Part shown: positions 46,640 to 58,676 of the stretch, one piece after another
Layout of the letters: every line of letters begins with the position of its first letter
How positions within the stretch are numbered: the first letter of the stretch is position 1
Assembly (NCBI GenBank): GCA_945643635.1
Contig: CALZFC010000154.1
Location: forward strand, 190,303 to 254,302
DNA: 64,000 bases
Direction: 5' to 3'
From: Allodiplogaster sudhausi
Taxonomy: Eukaryota; Nematoda; Chromadorea; Rhabditida; Diplogasteridae
Translations under genes and position numbers: made by a program
The notes under the pieces: model-generated
The model's database searches: none
Seen by the model: the letters and a program-made list of their open reading frames with translations, nothing else
What the model was told of the DNA's origin: nothing

Positions 46640-48195
46640 TTAGGCCTTGCGGACTCGCTTGCGGTATCCGGCAGCCTTGGTGGACGCCTCGACGGGCCCA
46701 TCGTAGCCACCCTGCGTCTTCGTCTCCGCAATGATGTCGGCCGTCCTTGGAGGGCACGGGCAGTACGCCGCATCCGGTCCAGGCAGACCATCACCGCCCG
46801 GTCCGCCGTCCTCACCCGGCGCGCCAGCAAGACCGTCAGCTCCCGCCGGGCCAGCCTCTCCCGCGGCGCCAGGCTGCCCGTCGGCGCCCTTCTCTCCGTC
46901 GGTGCCAGGGTTGCCAGCCGGTCCAGGCTCGCCGTCCGGTCCTTCGATGCCTGGCTCGCCGCGGCCGCGCTTGCCGTTCTCACCGTCACGACCACGCTCG
47001 CCGTCAGTGCCGGGCTAGAGAGGATTTCAAATTTTTATTATTATTTTTTATTTATATTTATTTTTTATTTAATTCGTTGCCATAATCTTTGCTGATACAT
47101 TAAAAAAAAATAAAGCATAATTATGACCAGGCCATCATGTCCAGCGTCGCCAGCTTCTCCATCAGTGCCAGCCTCGCCGTCAGCGCCGGGCGCACCGGGC
47201 GCGCCGTCGTTGCCGTTGTCTCCGGGCGCGCCGGCATCTCCGTCGGGGCCGGGCGGACCGGGCGGGCCGGCGGGGCAAGTCATGCACTCGGACGCAGCGA
47301 CGGGAGCGTCATAGCCGGTGCCCTGGAGAGAGAGAGAGAGAAATGACAGATAGAGAGAGAGAGAGAGGATAGAGAGATGGGACGAGAGAGGAAGCAAGTG
47401 AAAGGGAGAGAGAGAGATCTGCAGATAGTTGGAGGAAGAAGAAACAAGACATGAAAATGGATTTACGGAGGGAATGAGTTAAATAGAGAAAACGAGTAAA
47501 CAACGTCGATGTCATGCACTAACGCCAGCAGAAGCCATGGAATGAGAGGCCATCAGGGCGAGGCCAGTCTTGCCGTTGACGCCAGCATCACCGTTCGCGC
47601 CGTCCTCTCCAGGTGCTCCGGGCGCGCCAGGCGGTCCAGCGGGGCCAGGTGGGCACGAGTTGGCGCCAGCTCAAAGGGAAACCGATATGGGATATCAATA
47701 AAGGGAAATATATAGTATGCATATATATGTGTATTATAACTAAGGCATAATACACATATAAAACATATTGGAAATATACAAATATCGAATAAGAAATGAA
47801 GCAGGAAGTATAGAGCTCGAAGGCTAAAGCCAGCACCTGCACAGCCGCACTGGCCGCCGGCGTCACGCTTGGCGCGCCCGAACACGGCCGCCGAGGAGGA
47901 GGCGGGCGCCGATGAGATCACAGCCGTCATGTCGGACCACGCGCCGTTTGAGAGCTCCTAATATGCATTTCTTTTCTTAGATTATTCTTTTTTTTTAACT
48001 AAAAGAGCTTTAAACAACGTGCTGTTTTTTATTAGAAATTAAAATGAACTAAAGTTTCTTTCTAATTGACATAATATGCGCACAAACCTTGAAGTGTCTG
48101 AACTCCTCGAGTGCGTCGTCGTGGAAGGCGGAGATGTCGCTGACGATGGCCACGATGGAGATGGCCGAAACGGCGAGCGCGACGCCCGCGGCCAC
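46640..48195 (-). CDS. cuticle collagen (col family)
   Basis: Nematode exoskeleton collagen, secreted by hypodermis. Exons, minus, 5' to 3': about 48195-48089 ([20 protein letters not shown] transmembrane segment, then [10 protein letters not shown]), about 47957-47841 ([10 protein letters not shown]...[15 protein letters not shown]), about 47670-47525, about 47323-47130 and about 47014-46640. The RAKR site is the furin-like cleavage box typical of cuticle collagens, followed by the first Cys cluster ([19 protein letters not shown]). Gly-X-Y blocks come next, then [16 protein letters not shown], a long Gly-X-Y domain with an unusually acidic [20 protein letters not shown] series, the C-terminal cluster [11 protein letters not shown] and a basic tail KRVRKA. 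The initiating Met exon was not found: sequence upstream of 48195 is a CT-tract intron. Confidence 0.88.
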
Positions 48196-48264
48196 CGCAG
48201 AAGCCTGGAGCAGGACGACGAGGAGAGCGTTGGGGAGAAATAAGTGAGGTATAGGAGAGAGGGC

Positions 48265-48312
<48 letters not shown>

Positions 48313-48354
48313 ACGTGAAAGAATACTGATTGCTGATTTCTACAAAGTAGTCAC

Positions 48355-48804
48355 AGGGAATGTGCACCACCGAACCTGAACGAGTCCCTTGTAGGAAGCA
48401 GCCGAACTCATCGTTGTTGAACGAGTGGGAAGCTGTGCATGCCATTTCGATCAGTGCCATTATATACTGGCACTTCTGCCATTGAGTCAGAGGGGGCTAA
48501 CGGTAGGGAGAGGCACAGAGACCGAGATGCCGATGGGGGTCAGGACTAGAGAGTGAGAGAGAGAACATAGATAGAGAGAGAGAGGGGAGAGAGAGGGAGC
48601 GGGAGAGGGAGAGAAGAGAGAGAGGGGAAAAGAGAGTCAAACACAATAACGTAGCCACAAAATTCTCATAGTGAGATCGGAGATTCGAGAGACAAGCAGA
48701 GAAGGATTGGGCGACTATGACAAGGTTATCGCTCGGAAAGGGGGAAATCGAGTGGGAGAGAGTGAGAGAGTGAGAGGGACAGAGAGATTGAGAAACAGAG
48801 AGGA

Positions 48805-48841
<37 letters not shown>

Positions 48842-49302
48842 GAGGAACAGTGAGAGGGAGAGAGATTGAGAAAGAGAGAGAGAGAGATAGAGAGAGAGGG
48901 AGAGAGAACGGAAGATGAGACTGAGAAGACCTTGACAAACTCGCGCATGTCTGAGATCTCGTACGGGCGAGCGAATGTGCATGCTTCGTTGTAAAACACG
49001 CCTGCGGCGAACTCCGGCCTCCGGTAGATGAGTAAGCGAAAGATCGAGAAAAGGTGACAAATCGCTTCGCTTTCATTTCCTATGTACATAGCTCCCCTAG
49101 ATATGAAACAGTTCGTTACAACAACCACATACAACATCTTCTTCTTCTGACAGCTAACTTTTCTCCGGCGCGTGGACACGAACGTTCCCGGCGATGGTAA
49201 CAATTTGTTCAGACGCTATCGGAACAAATTGTTGCTATTGCGTCTAAACTTTCAAAGTATACGAACTGTTCTCCGCTGTATGCGCCGGAGCTGTAGTCTG
49301 AA
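48355..49302 (-). CDS. unexplained exons upstream of the collagen
   Basis: Two minus-strand segments have good splice sites and join in phase 0: about 49013-48931 (VFYNEACTFARPYEISDM then REFVK, followed by GTCTTC) and about 48498-48370 (PPLTQWQKCQYIMALIEM...FNNDEFGCFLQGTRS). A possible earlier segment is YSSGAYSGEQF at about 49300-49265. They are Cys-containing and look coding, but no family was recognised. A phase-0 donor (TTT|GTAGAA near 48343) would even splice into the first collagen exon. They may be a separate secreted-protein gene, or the missing 5' end of the collagen model. Confidence 0.35.
48540..48905. repeat. GA microsatellite cluster
   Basis: Interrupted GAGAGA tracts at 48540-48640 and 48755-48905, between the two candidate exons. 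Leu/Ser-rich minus ORFs here are repeat artefacts. Confidence 0.85.
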
Positions 49303-49359
49303 AAAGCATCGTAGTTATCTTCTTCATAGTCTGAACTTCATCTTTGCATATCTGACTCT

Positions 49360-49398
49360 ATCTCTGTCTCTGTCTCTCTCTCTCGCTCTCTCCCTCTC

Positions 49399-49435
<37 letters not shown>

Positions 49436-50055
49436 TTCTCCCTCTCTCTCTCTCTCTCTTGTATTCACTTTTCTCTGAATCGTGTTCACATGGCTGCATA
49501 CATCAACGATAAGAATATCCCTGAACCGTCCGCATGCCATGAAAAAGGAAGGACGACAGGCCATTTCTGTGCTGTTGTTGGTGTTGTTGGCAAGGCATAA
49601 ACCGTAAAAGTATGCGAGTATTCCTGAAAGATCTTTGACGGCTCTTTCCTTTCTGAAAAGCTCTTTTTATGCTTTTTCCCCCATGTGTCTGTGTGTGTGC
49701 AAGGACCCCTATGAAAAAAGAAAAACAAGTGGTTTGTGTCAGCTTCTGGCCAGAGTAGACGCATTTCCTCACTTGTGCGCCTCATATCTCCGATCTCTTG
49801 ACGACCTCTCGGAGTGGAATGCGACTTGGGAAAAAGTGAGAGAGAGAGAGAGAGAGACAGCAAGAGAAGGACAGACATTGAGAGAGAGAGGGGAAAGCTA
49901 CTGAGGTGAGTGGCTTGTTATGAGAAGGTCGCGTAGTGTCAAGATAAGCGGAGAAAAAACTTGCCACGTCTCTCCCGTGACACTCTACTACGCGACCTCG
50001 AAAGGAATGCGAGAATGCACCCACGGCATAGCTCGTCCTTCCAGACAGTTCGATA

Positions 50056-50121
<66 letters not shown>

Positions 50122-51180
50122 GCTCTCTTTCTCTTTCTCCCTCTTTTTGATTTCATTCTTACTTTTTTCTTTCGTTATCTCTCTCTCTCACACACTCTCT
50201 CTCTCTTCCTTTCCCTCTTTCTCTCTCCCTCTCTCTCTCTCTCTTTCTGACTATCTCTCGGTATCATAACCTCTTTCTCGTAACTTTCCAATGATTACCA
50301 CCACTTCCCGCTTCATATCTCCGTTTCTCCTCACTCTCACTCACTTTCTCGCTCTTACACTCACTCTCAGTCTCTCTCTCTATACTCTTCTCTCTGTCCT
50401 CCTCTCTCATTTACTCCTGATCGCGTCAGTCTTTTTATTCCCGGCCTTTTTCACAACTCCAAAGATGTTTCACAACAGTTCTTCATCACAGTAGCCCTTT
50501 TCTACGGTAATTACCGTATCCGGACAAGGATGAACTTCTTGTGAATGCCATGCAGTTGGCCTTTCATCGCTCACTATGTGTTGAAAGTGTCAGTTTTCGG
50601 CTTGCAATCAACAAATATCTGACTTATTGCCTTCATCTGCTTTAACTTCTCGAGTTGTCCCGTAATTCAGTTGGCAGGCTTACGTCTGTGCAATCATAAT
50701 GAAACACCCGAATGTTGCCTATTTAGCTAGATGAACTTAACATCGGGAAATATCTTTTTTAAAAACATGCATGCTCGGCGAGATCCTTCTTCCGCAACCA
50801 TCTCCTTTCCTTTGTCGCGTTCCAAGCCGCTTCACCTTGACTTTCATAGCACTGCGAACCCAGGATTCATGTCCAACTTCCATATCGGCCTTACATTTCA
50901 AACAGTTGTAACCAAGTAAATGCAAGCTCAATAAAATCCCAAGTTTTTATCGTCTTTCGCAACGGTACAGAGGCCAGGTGATTGAGAGAGAGAGATCACA
51001 AAAGATCAACTATCCACGGTGGAAAACACGGGCTTGAGAGCCAGAAGCAAAACAACAAAAAGACGAAAAAGTACGATTACAAAAACAATAATTTAGTGTG
51101 GGCCTCTGGCCATACATAGGGGTACGAGAGAAACAGAGAAAATATGGAGGCACACAGATGTTATAAGTGCCGTAGACTGT
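49360..51180. repeat. CT/GA microsatellite region without a supported gene
   Basis: CT tracts at 49360-49460, 50060-50130 and 50180-50250; GA tract at 49838-49890. Remaining sequence to 51180 is unremarkable, with no recognised exon. Confidence 0.5.
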
Positions 51181-51283
51181 TCATGAGCGGGCTAAGTGTG
51201 GTGCTTTTGCATGAAGGAGAGAGAGAGGTTGGAGATGGTGGGCAGGTCTCAAAAAGAAAAGGTGGACGGGTGGGCGGGGCTTA

Positions 51284-52102
51284 TTAGCGGTTCGCCAGAT
51301 TGACGCGGAGGGCGCGGCCGTTGAAGTCGGCGCCGTTGAGCTGGCTGATGGCGTTGCGCGCGCCAGCCTCATCGTGGAACTCGCAGAAGCCGAAGCCCTT
51401 CGGGCGGCCCGTCTCCCGGTCGTAGACCAGCTTGACGTTCAGCACATTTCCCGCTTGGCTGCAAATCAAGTGAAGTTAATTAGTTTAAAGATACTCAGAA
51501 GTATATGTTGTACTTATACATATATAGATCGCTAGCACTCTACTCGCATCTAAAAGCACAGCATATGGAAAGCAAGCAAGTGATGAGGTGGACACATCAC
51601 GGGGCTGGGGCTATTGATCGATTGCCCCACTTATAGGCTGGCGAGACATTGCGATGGAGAACAATGCCAGTCCGGAAATACTAACCCCCTATACTGTTAT
51701 CAAAGAAGACGAGAAGCAAAAACAAAAACGATAGTTTAAAGAGGCAATCTCAGACGTTTCTAATACTGCTACGTTGTCTGAAAGGTGTAGGAAATAAGGT
51801 GGGAGAGTTGTAGTCACGAACCATCTGCTCCTATAGGAAAGGCTACCATTTCATCTTGAATAACAGAAAAGAAGCAGTTTCAAACTAGCCGGTTCAAAAT
51901 CAACACTAATATACCGCAATACGTGCCTCCTCTTGTCCAATAACCAGTGATTATTCCCTTCCATTAACGATCCGTGCCCAACAATAATTCCTTATCAAAA
52001 CGAAAACATCTCTTACCTGAGGAAGTCTCCGATGTCGTTCTCGGTCGCCTGGTACGGGATGTTGCCGATGTAGACGGTGTGTCCGGCCGGTCTCGACGCC
52101 AT
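51284..52102 (-). CDS. RRM-only protein of the CstF-64 type
   Basis: RNA-binding protein of 86 residues. Two exons, 52102-52017 and 51458-51284, join within a Ser codon. The single RRM covers almost the whole chain: RNP2 HTVYIGNIPYQATENDI, then VLNVKLVYDRETGRPKGFGF (RNP1 KGFGFCEF) and AISQLNGADFNGRALRVNLA. This is the wording of the CstF-64/Rna15 N-terminal RRM (YDRETGxPKGxGFCE, GRALRV). CstF-64 binds GU-rich sites in 3'-end processing. The frame ends ANR TAA TAA right after the RRM, so the hinge, Pro/Gly-rich and C-terminal helical regions of full CstF-64 (usually over 300 residues) are absent. It is likely a truncated paralogue rather than the housekeeping gene. Confidence 0.85.
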
Positions 52103-52109
52103 CTCTTCT

Positions 52110-52875
52110 CTTCAGCAAAAAGCACAAGAAAAAAAGCCCCTGAAAATAAGAAATAATCTAAATGATGAAACTGTCTACAACTTTTCAACGAACGCCACTA
52201 TCGAAAACGAGTCAAAATATCGCAGAGAAAGAAAGTCTTTGGCGGTTTGAACGAAAAAGTCAAATGCAAACATTGTGACCCAAATTGAAGACGCCAACAA
52301 ATGATGATGGTATTTCCACAACGGATGAGTTTTTGTCTGTTCTTAAACTGGTTGCAAAAATGTTAAAATACGTTTCTATGATGACAAAATATCAAGACAG
52401 AAACAAGCGAGCAACGTGAGATGGCCCAACAATAAGAAGAAAATTTGGAGGAGCCGAAAAGAAATGCGCACCTCACTTGTCTCCCTGTAGACTTGCGCAT
52501 CACAGTAAAATTGCGCGCGAAACAATTCAAACATTCTTTGAATATGGGAATGGCTCGTTTTAGTGTGCGGGCTACTGTATAGTGCAGTTGAACAGGCGTG
52601 ACTCCAGTGCTGTCTTGCACACTTGTAATTTTAGATTCAGATGGAGTACTCAAATGGGTGATTTTTTTCAGTTATTTATTTATTTTTTTATTATTTTTAA
52701 ACAAACATAAAGTTTAACGCCGCGCTTTTAACTTGTTTACCTGCCGTTCTCCGATGATATGCGTATTGAGCAACTTTAACTGTTCCATTACTTTGGAAAG
52801 TTGGCGTTGTTGTATAAGCATAGATGAGTGTGTTTTCGTGTGATTCGAATTGGTTAATCACAAGGTCTTCTCTAA
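52110..52875. other. divergent intergenic region
   Basis: Separates the minus RRM gene from the plus Merlin-like gene. No coding motif seen. TCTAATTTAG at 52871-52880, immediately before ATG 52883, is a probable trans-splice acceptor. Confidence 0.5.
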
Positions 52876-52882
52876 TTTAGGG

Positions 52883-55800
52883 ATGACAGACGCCCACTAC
52901 GATGTTGGATGTGTAAAGGAAGAAGTAAGAGAAGACTCCTCGGGTGCTGCCGAATCTTCTCTTCCTGCTTGGGCTCAATTCATCTTTCCGCCTTCAATAT
53001 CTCCCGCCATCAAAACAGAAGAAGAAGAGGACGAGGTGTGTGTGTGTGCAGCCTTCTTTTTGTATTTTCATGAACAAAAGAAGCTGCGAACTTTTTTTAA
53101 ATAATAGCTATATATTTAACCCGCTCGAAAGTGGCCAGAGTTCTTTAGTTGAATTTGCGAAATGCTTGCTAACGACACGTTCGTATTAGCAACATTATGC
53201 TGTTTATTCTCTTTAAACTAATGAAATGATTTGCTTCCCGTAATTAAGTGAAAGAATGGAGGGTAGTACTATTTCGGTACCACAAATTTTTTCAAAAAAA
53301 ATTTTTTTCTGAAACTTGCCCCAGGGGGGTTATTTGATGCGAGGAAACCGAATCTGAAGTCCGTTTTGACGGATTCCACCGATTTCGAAAGTTAAGGTAG
53401 GTTTACGGTATGTGACGAATGTCATCCAAATTAGCTAGAAACCTCTTCTCGGGGGTTATTTGACGCGAGAAAGTAGAATATGAGGTTCGCTTTGCTTGCG
53501 AAAGTTACGGGAAGTGTACAGTGCCATGCCCGAGAGATATGCCCCGGTGATTGATATTCGAGGATGGACTAACTGGCGGAGTTCCTCTGGCGCAAGCAAT
53601 TTGGCAGCCCTGGCGATCTATTCTTCAATCTCTGGGATCAGATTGCCGAACTTTATTATTGCTAGGAGTGGTTTTGTTGTTCTTTACTCAATCACTTAAT
53701 TGTTACTTGCTAATCTGTTGTTTTCAGCCCATTAAAAATTGAGTCTCTTTCAAGCATGCTACAGTACACATACCGTAACTTTCGAAAATGACTAAATCAA
53801 GAAAAGCCTCATATTCGACTTTCTCGCATCAAATAACCCCCTAGAAGAGGTTTCTAGCTAATTTGGATGACATTCGTCACATACCGTAAACCTACCTTAA
53901 CTTTCGAAATCGGTAAAATCCATCAAAACGGACTTCAGATTCGGTTTCCTCGCATCAAATAACCCCCCTGGGGCAAGTTTCAGAGAAAAAATTTTTTTTG
54001 AAAAAATTTGTGGTCTTGGGGCAGGAGTACCGAAATAGTACCGAATGGAGAACTGTGTGAATGACTTGAACACAAGAATAAAAAAAAGATCGTTTTAAAA
54101 TACCATTATTACAGCCGCTCTACGACTACTTCGATGCCGTAGCTTCTGGCTCAAATACATCAGGTATGTTTCCGCCGCATTTAGAACTCTTTGCCACCAA
54201 GTTATGCGCCGGATGATATGGATATGGAAATGAAATGAGTGAAGTTCATGAGCTGTATCTGCTCCGCTTGATCTTTCCTCTATATTTACAGTTCCTCTTT
54301 CTTTTCCTTGTTGTTCCATTACTCTCAAGTTCAGCCAAGGTCTTACAATTTGTGGCAACCACGATGATGCTCCCAATATATTCCCCTATTCGACCGAAAT
54401 CTCCTTTATCCTCATGTATGCGTTCGATTAGTACCAATCGGTCTGTGATTTCCTTTTTCTCTATATTTCCACTTTATATATGTTATAATCTCGCTATGAT
54501 TTTCCTACTGGAACATGTTAAATAAAAAAAAGTAAATTCAAAGGTACTTTCGAACGTAAAAAAGGATTATCATAATTTATTTTTTTTTAATATTTTCAAG
54601 TTATTCCTTATTAGACATCGACGCAATGTTCACGCGGGCGCCCAATGAACTCCGCGCCTTTCGCCGCATCGACGAGCCGCAACTGACCGAGCTGCTCGAG
54701 CAGCAGAACAGCGAACTCGTCGAAATGTTCAAGGTACGGTAGCAGCATTACTTCAGGGTACTGTAGACTCACAATTTTTGCAAACCTATTTCAGTTAAGA
54801 CCAGTTAAACGGGCTTATTGTAGTTGGAAACGTGCTATAAATTTAGGCTACTAACTAGGAAACCACCTCGTAATGCAAAAATAGTTGAACATATAGATAT
54901 GGTGGCTTTTTTTGGGTTGTTTTCTTCTCAATTTGGCTACCTCTCAAATAGAGCTTTATATGCTCCACTGTCATAGCTGAATTTGGAGAAGTCCGATTCA
55001 AGGTTGTTAAATGTTTAAAGGAATTTTTATTTATTTATCTACATCGATTTTCGCGCAGCTTATAAGTGGGATGGTAATGAAGTAGATAAATTATAAATAT
55101 AAATATATATATAATATAATTTAAATTAAGAAAAAAATTAAGAGTACCAATTAATTTTCTCAGGCAATCGGCATGCTGCCACGAGGACGCGCGTGCCCGT
55201 CGTGTGGCGGCGCCACTTCCTTCATCGTTGACCGCTCCAACTTCACGGGCCAGAGTCTCCGCTGCAAGGACCGCAAGAGATGCTTCAGAAAGGCATCCAT
55301 TCTCAAGGGAACCCTCTTCGAGAGGACGAGGATGCAAGGGAGAGAACTACTCAAGGTTACTTTTTTTCTTTTAATAAATAAAGAAAAATAATAATGAACC
55401 CATGGTTAGAGATGCCTTCATTGATTGTTTATTGATTTTTTTAACAAAAAAATAAGCAATCTGACTAGCGAAGTATGTGAATTGTTGATTAAAATTTGAT
55501 CGCGAAGAGAATGCGCCAGCAGTGAAATTTTGCAAAGAATCTGGCATTCTCGCCGTTTTATTAATGCGGGTTGATTTTTATGTTTGAGCCAAATTAATTA
55601 CTGTATGTTATAAGGAATACTTATCTTTTAAAATTGTGTTTATTTTTTTCCATTTTTCTCCAGCTTTTGTACTTATTCGCGCGTGGCGACTACTCGATTC
55701 GAATGATTGGCGATGAGATTCGACGGGCGGATAACACGCGGCCCAGCGACATTCTCATTATTGACTGGCTATCGTTAGCTCTAATTTAATTTTTGGCTTT

Positions 55801-56903
55801 AGATTTTTTATTCAAAAAATCTTCTATTACAGTATTCTTTTAATAACCGTCCAACATTGCAAGTAATATCATGTGATGCTTGAAATACTCTGCTATTTCT
55901 TCAAGAAAGAAAGACAAATTTGCTCTCACTCTCTCATTCTTTCTTTTTCCTTTTATAGTACTTATCTCTTTGTCCCTTTGCGTCTTTTTTTTCTCTCTCT
56001 CTCTCTCTCTCCATCTCTCACCGTATCTGTGTTTATCTCTCCGTATCTCCTTTCTCTCTCTCTCTCTGTATATCTCTCTCCATCTTTCTCTCTCTATCCT
56101 CGCTCTCTGCAGGCACTGCCGCGAATTGGCTGCCTTCTGCGTGCAGGGACAGAACCCTACTCCCATCGGTGGCGCCGGCAGGGAAGTCCTCGTCGAGACG
56201 ACGTCACTTCTCCGGTGGAAACAGGACTTTGGTATGTGACTACTATTTTAGCCCTACCGTAATCGTAGCTATCGCTATAGGATGTAAGCTTGTATTTGAA
56301 ATGCTAGTTAGGCCCACTTCCTCCTCCATTTGAGGAGTCCGCATTCCCCGCGAATTCCTCATAGTCTGTGGAATGGAGCTAGAAGACCCTTCCGCGACCT
56401 TCGCCAAGCTGATTGTCAGTGATAAAACAATTCTTTTCCCGCCTTTTTCCTCGATTTAAATTTAGTATTGATTAAAATAAAATAAATATATAAGAAACTG
56501 TTTATAATGTAGGCTAGTTATTACTCCTAATTTTATAGCTCTTCTTCAGGAAGACACCGAAGAGAAGCTCCACGACCTTCTTGGCAAGTTTGTCCGTGCT
56601 GGAAGTGTCATAACGAGGAAGAAGGAACACTCAAGCGATGACATGAACCAGCAATCTCCACTCGGATTCGACTACACTTGGCTACTAAAAGTGGCTGGGG
56701 AGGGAGGGGAGCGAGAAGAAGGGGGCCATAAAGTGGCCCAGCAGGAGAAGGAGGTCCATCAGGGGGCCCAAGAAGAAAAAGAGGTTCACTTCATCACTCC
56801 CACCCTCTCAATAGCAGAGCATATCTTCAGACAGAGATACGCGAGAGAGGATTCAATGTTTGTACTGTTATATTATGCAAGCATACTTTATGATGGATTG
56901 TAG
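52883..56903 (+). CDS. Merlin/ISXO2-like transposase-derived protein
   Basis: Exons 52883-53035, 54115-54163, 54615-54733, 55164-55355, 55664-55776, 56113-56231, about 56317-56412 and 56550-56903 all join in phase. The acidic N-terminus carries two psi-K-x-E SUMO-type motifs (VKEE, IKTE). Then come DIDAMFTRAPNELRAF, a zinc ribbon CPSCGGATSF...LRCKDRKRCFRKASILKGT as in IS1595/ISXO2 transposases, LLYLFARGDYSIRMIGDEIR, IGGAGREVLVETTSLLRW (Merlin IGGPGKVVEIDES position), GVRIPREFLIVCGMELEDP, and LLGKFVRAGSVITRKKEHSS (family GSVIYTDGW position). Both visible catalytic-aspartate positions are changed (ETT, TRKK), so transposition is unlikely. There are no TIRs or target duplications, and introns are many. 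An exapted DNA-binding or regulatory role is inferred. Confidence 0.7.
53266..54042. mobile_element. 0.78 kb foldback element in an intron
   Basis: Inverted arms of about 250 bp begin GTACTATTTCGGTAC and end with its reverse complement at 54042. Shared inner blocks include GGGGGGTTATTTGATGCGAG, GGTAGGTTTACGGTATGTGA and AATTAGCTAGAAACCTCTTC. It sits in the first intron of the Merlin-like gene. Ends match the small insertion at 3703-3800. Confidence 0.85.
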
Positions 56904-57313
56904 TACTTGTATAGTTGTTCACAAGTTAGTAGTATTGTAGATTAAGAAGGTCATTCGTGCAATAACGGGTTTAACTTATTATTTTGTCTTCATGTTTAAT
57001 ATGGACGAAATTATAATATAATAAAGAAGCTTTATTTTGAAGTTTGATGATATGTATGTACGTGAGATACGAAGCAATTACAGGGATTTCGCAAGACAAA
57101 TCAAAGTGCGATTGCTCGAAAGCAGAGATTACAATTAATCAGGCGAAGGCATCACCTGAAAGAAGTGGTTTGTGTTCTTAAAATAGGAAAGAAAGGAATA
57201 TTTCAGTAGAAAATAATGGTTTTCTTCGGAGGAAAAGGTGGGAATATTCCGTATTGAATATTGGAATCTTGAGAATTGTCGTATCTTTAGTACTTGTTAG
57301 CTTCTTCTCTTTC

Positions 57314-57774
57314 TTAGTTCTGCACTACCTTGAGCCGCTGGAAGGCGTCCTTCTCGAGTTGTTCCCTGTGCTGTGGATGGGCAATGTTGATGAGGGAATG
57401 CGCGCGCTGCCGCACGCTTTTCCCCCAGAGCTGCGCGATTCCGTACTCCGTCACCACGTAGTGGACGTGCGCGCGAGTCGTCACGACTCCTGCACCCTAC
57501 AGTCAAAGTACAGTGTCTATGAAGGATTCTTCTTTTTTATGTGGAGCTAGTCTAATTAGGATTAAGACTAGACTAATTAGGAATAAGACTAGCTTTGTGA
57601 AGTATGGAAAGTGCCAACCTCTTTAATGCAGGGCACAATCTTGCTCTCCCGCGTCTTCTCATCGATAGAAGCCATTGCGATGATCGGCTTGCCCATACCG
57701 TCGTCTGCAATCGCCGCGCCGCGGATGAAGTCGACCTTGCTAGAGTGGCATTGAATTTCTATTTCTCTCTTCCC

Positions 57775-57805
<31 letters not shown>

Positions 57806-57903
57806 CTCTTTCTCTCCCGACTCTTCGCTTTCTCTCCCTACATCTCTCTCGACAATCTTCCTCTTCATTTCTGCCTCACATCGTCCATCCTCTTTATGCC
57901 TCC

Positions 57904-57954
<51 letters not shown>

Positions 57955-58633
57955 ATTCTCCCACTATCTCTCTCATTCTCCCACTATCTCTCTCTCTATC
58001 TCTCTGTCTAACTGTCTGTCTGTCTCTCTCTCTCGCACCTGTCCCCCGTATCCGGAGAAGAATCTCGTCCCCACTGAGTCGGCGACAACTGTAAAATAAT
58101 GTTACGGTATACTTTCTTTAAAATTTTGCTAGAAGGATGACAGAAGGCTTGTGATGAATTATTAATTAGTTAATCAAGCGTATTCTGATAAAGAACTCCT
58201 CCCTGAAAGTGTTGCCTAATAACCTTGCCCGGTGAGATCGATTTCTATCGCTGAGTTGATCGCGACCATCTTGTGCTGACGACGTATGAAGGCTGGGTCA
58301 TTGACCCATCTTTGTGATGAGGACCGGATGTTAGTAATTTGTTGGGAGTTGTAGAAAAATGTAGATTTATTAAAACATATATTTTATTACATTAAATTAT
58401 GAAATAAGTTTTAGAAATAAGATAGATAATAAAATAAGTAAATAAAAACGCCCTACTCGACGCTACCAAAGTGTACGAGTGGATTGTCGTGCACAAAGTC
58501 ATAGAGAAGACGAGAGCCATGCACGAAGGCTGTCACGATTCGGCCGGGGAAAGTAGTCTCAATAATCGAGGCTTTAATAATATAGGTAAGTAGAAGTACG
58601 TCGTTAACATCCACAATCAGTTCTTCTGTCTGT

Positions 58634-58676
<43 letters not shown>

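Noticed and set aside
52850..53104. upstream Met at 52850 as start of the Merlin-like gene
   Set aside because: A strong TTTAG acceptor lies between it and ATG 52883, so the downstream Met is the better start.
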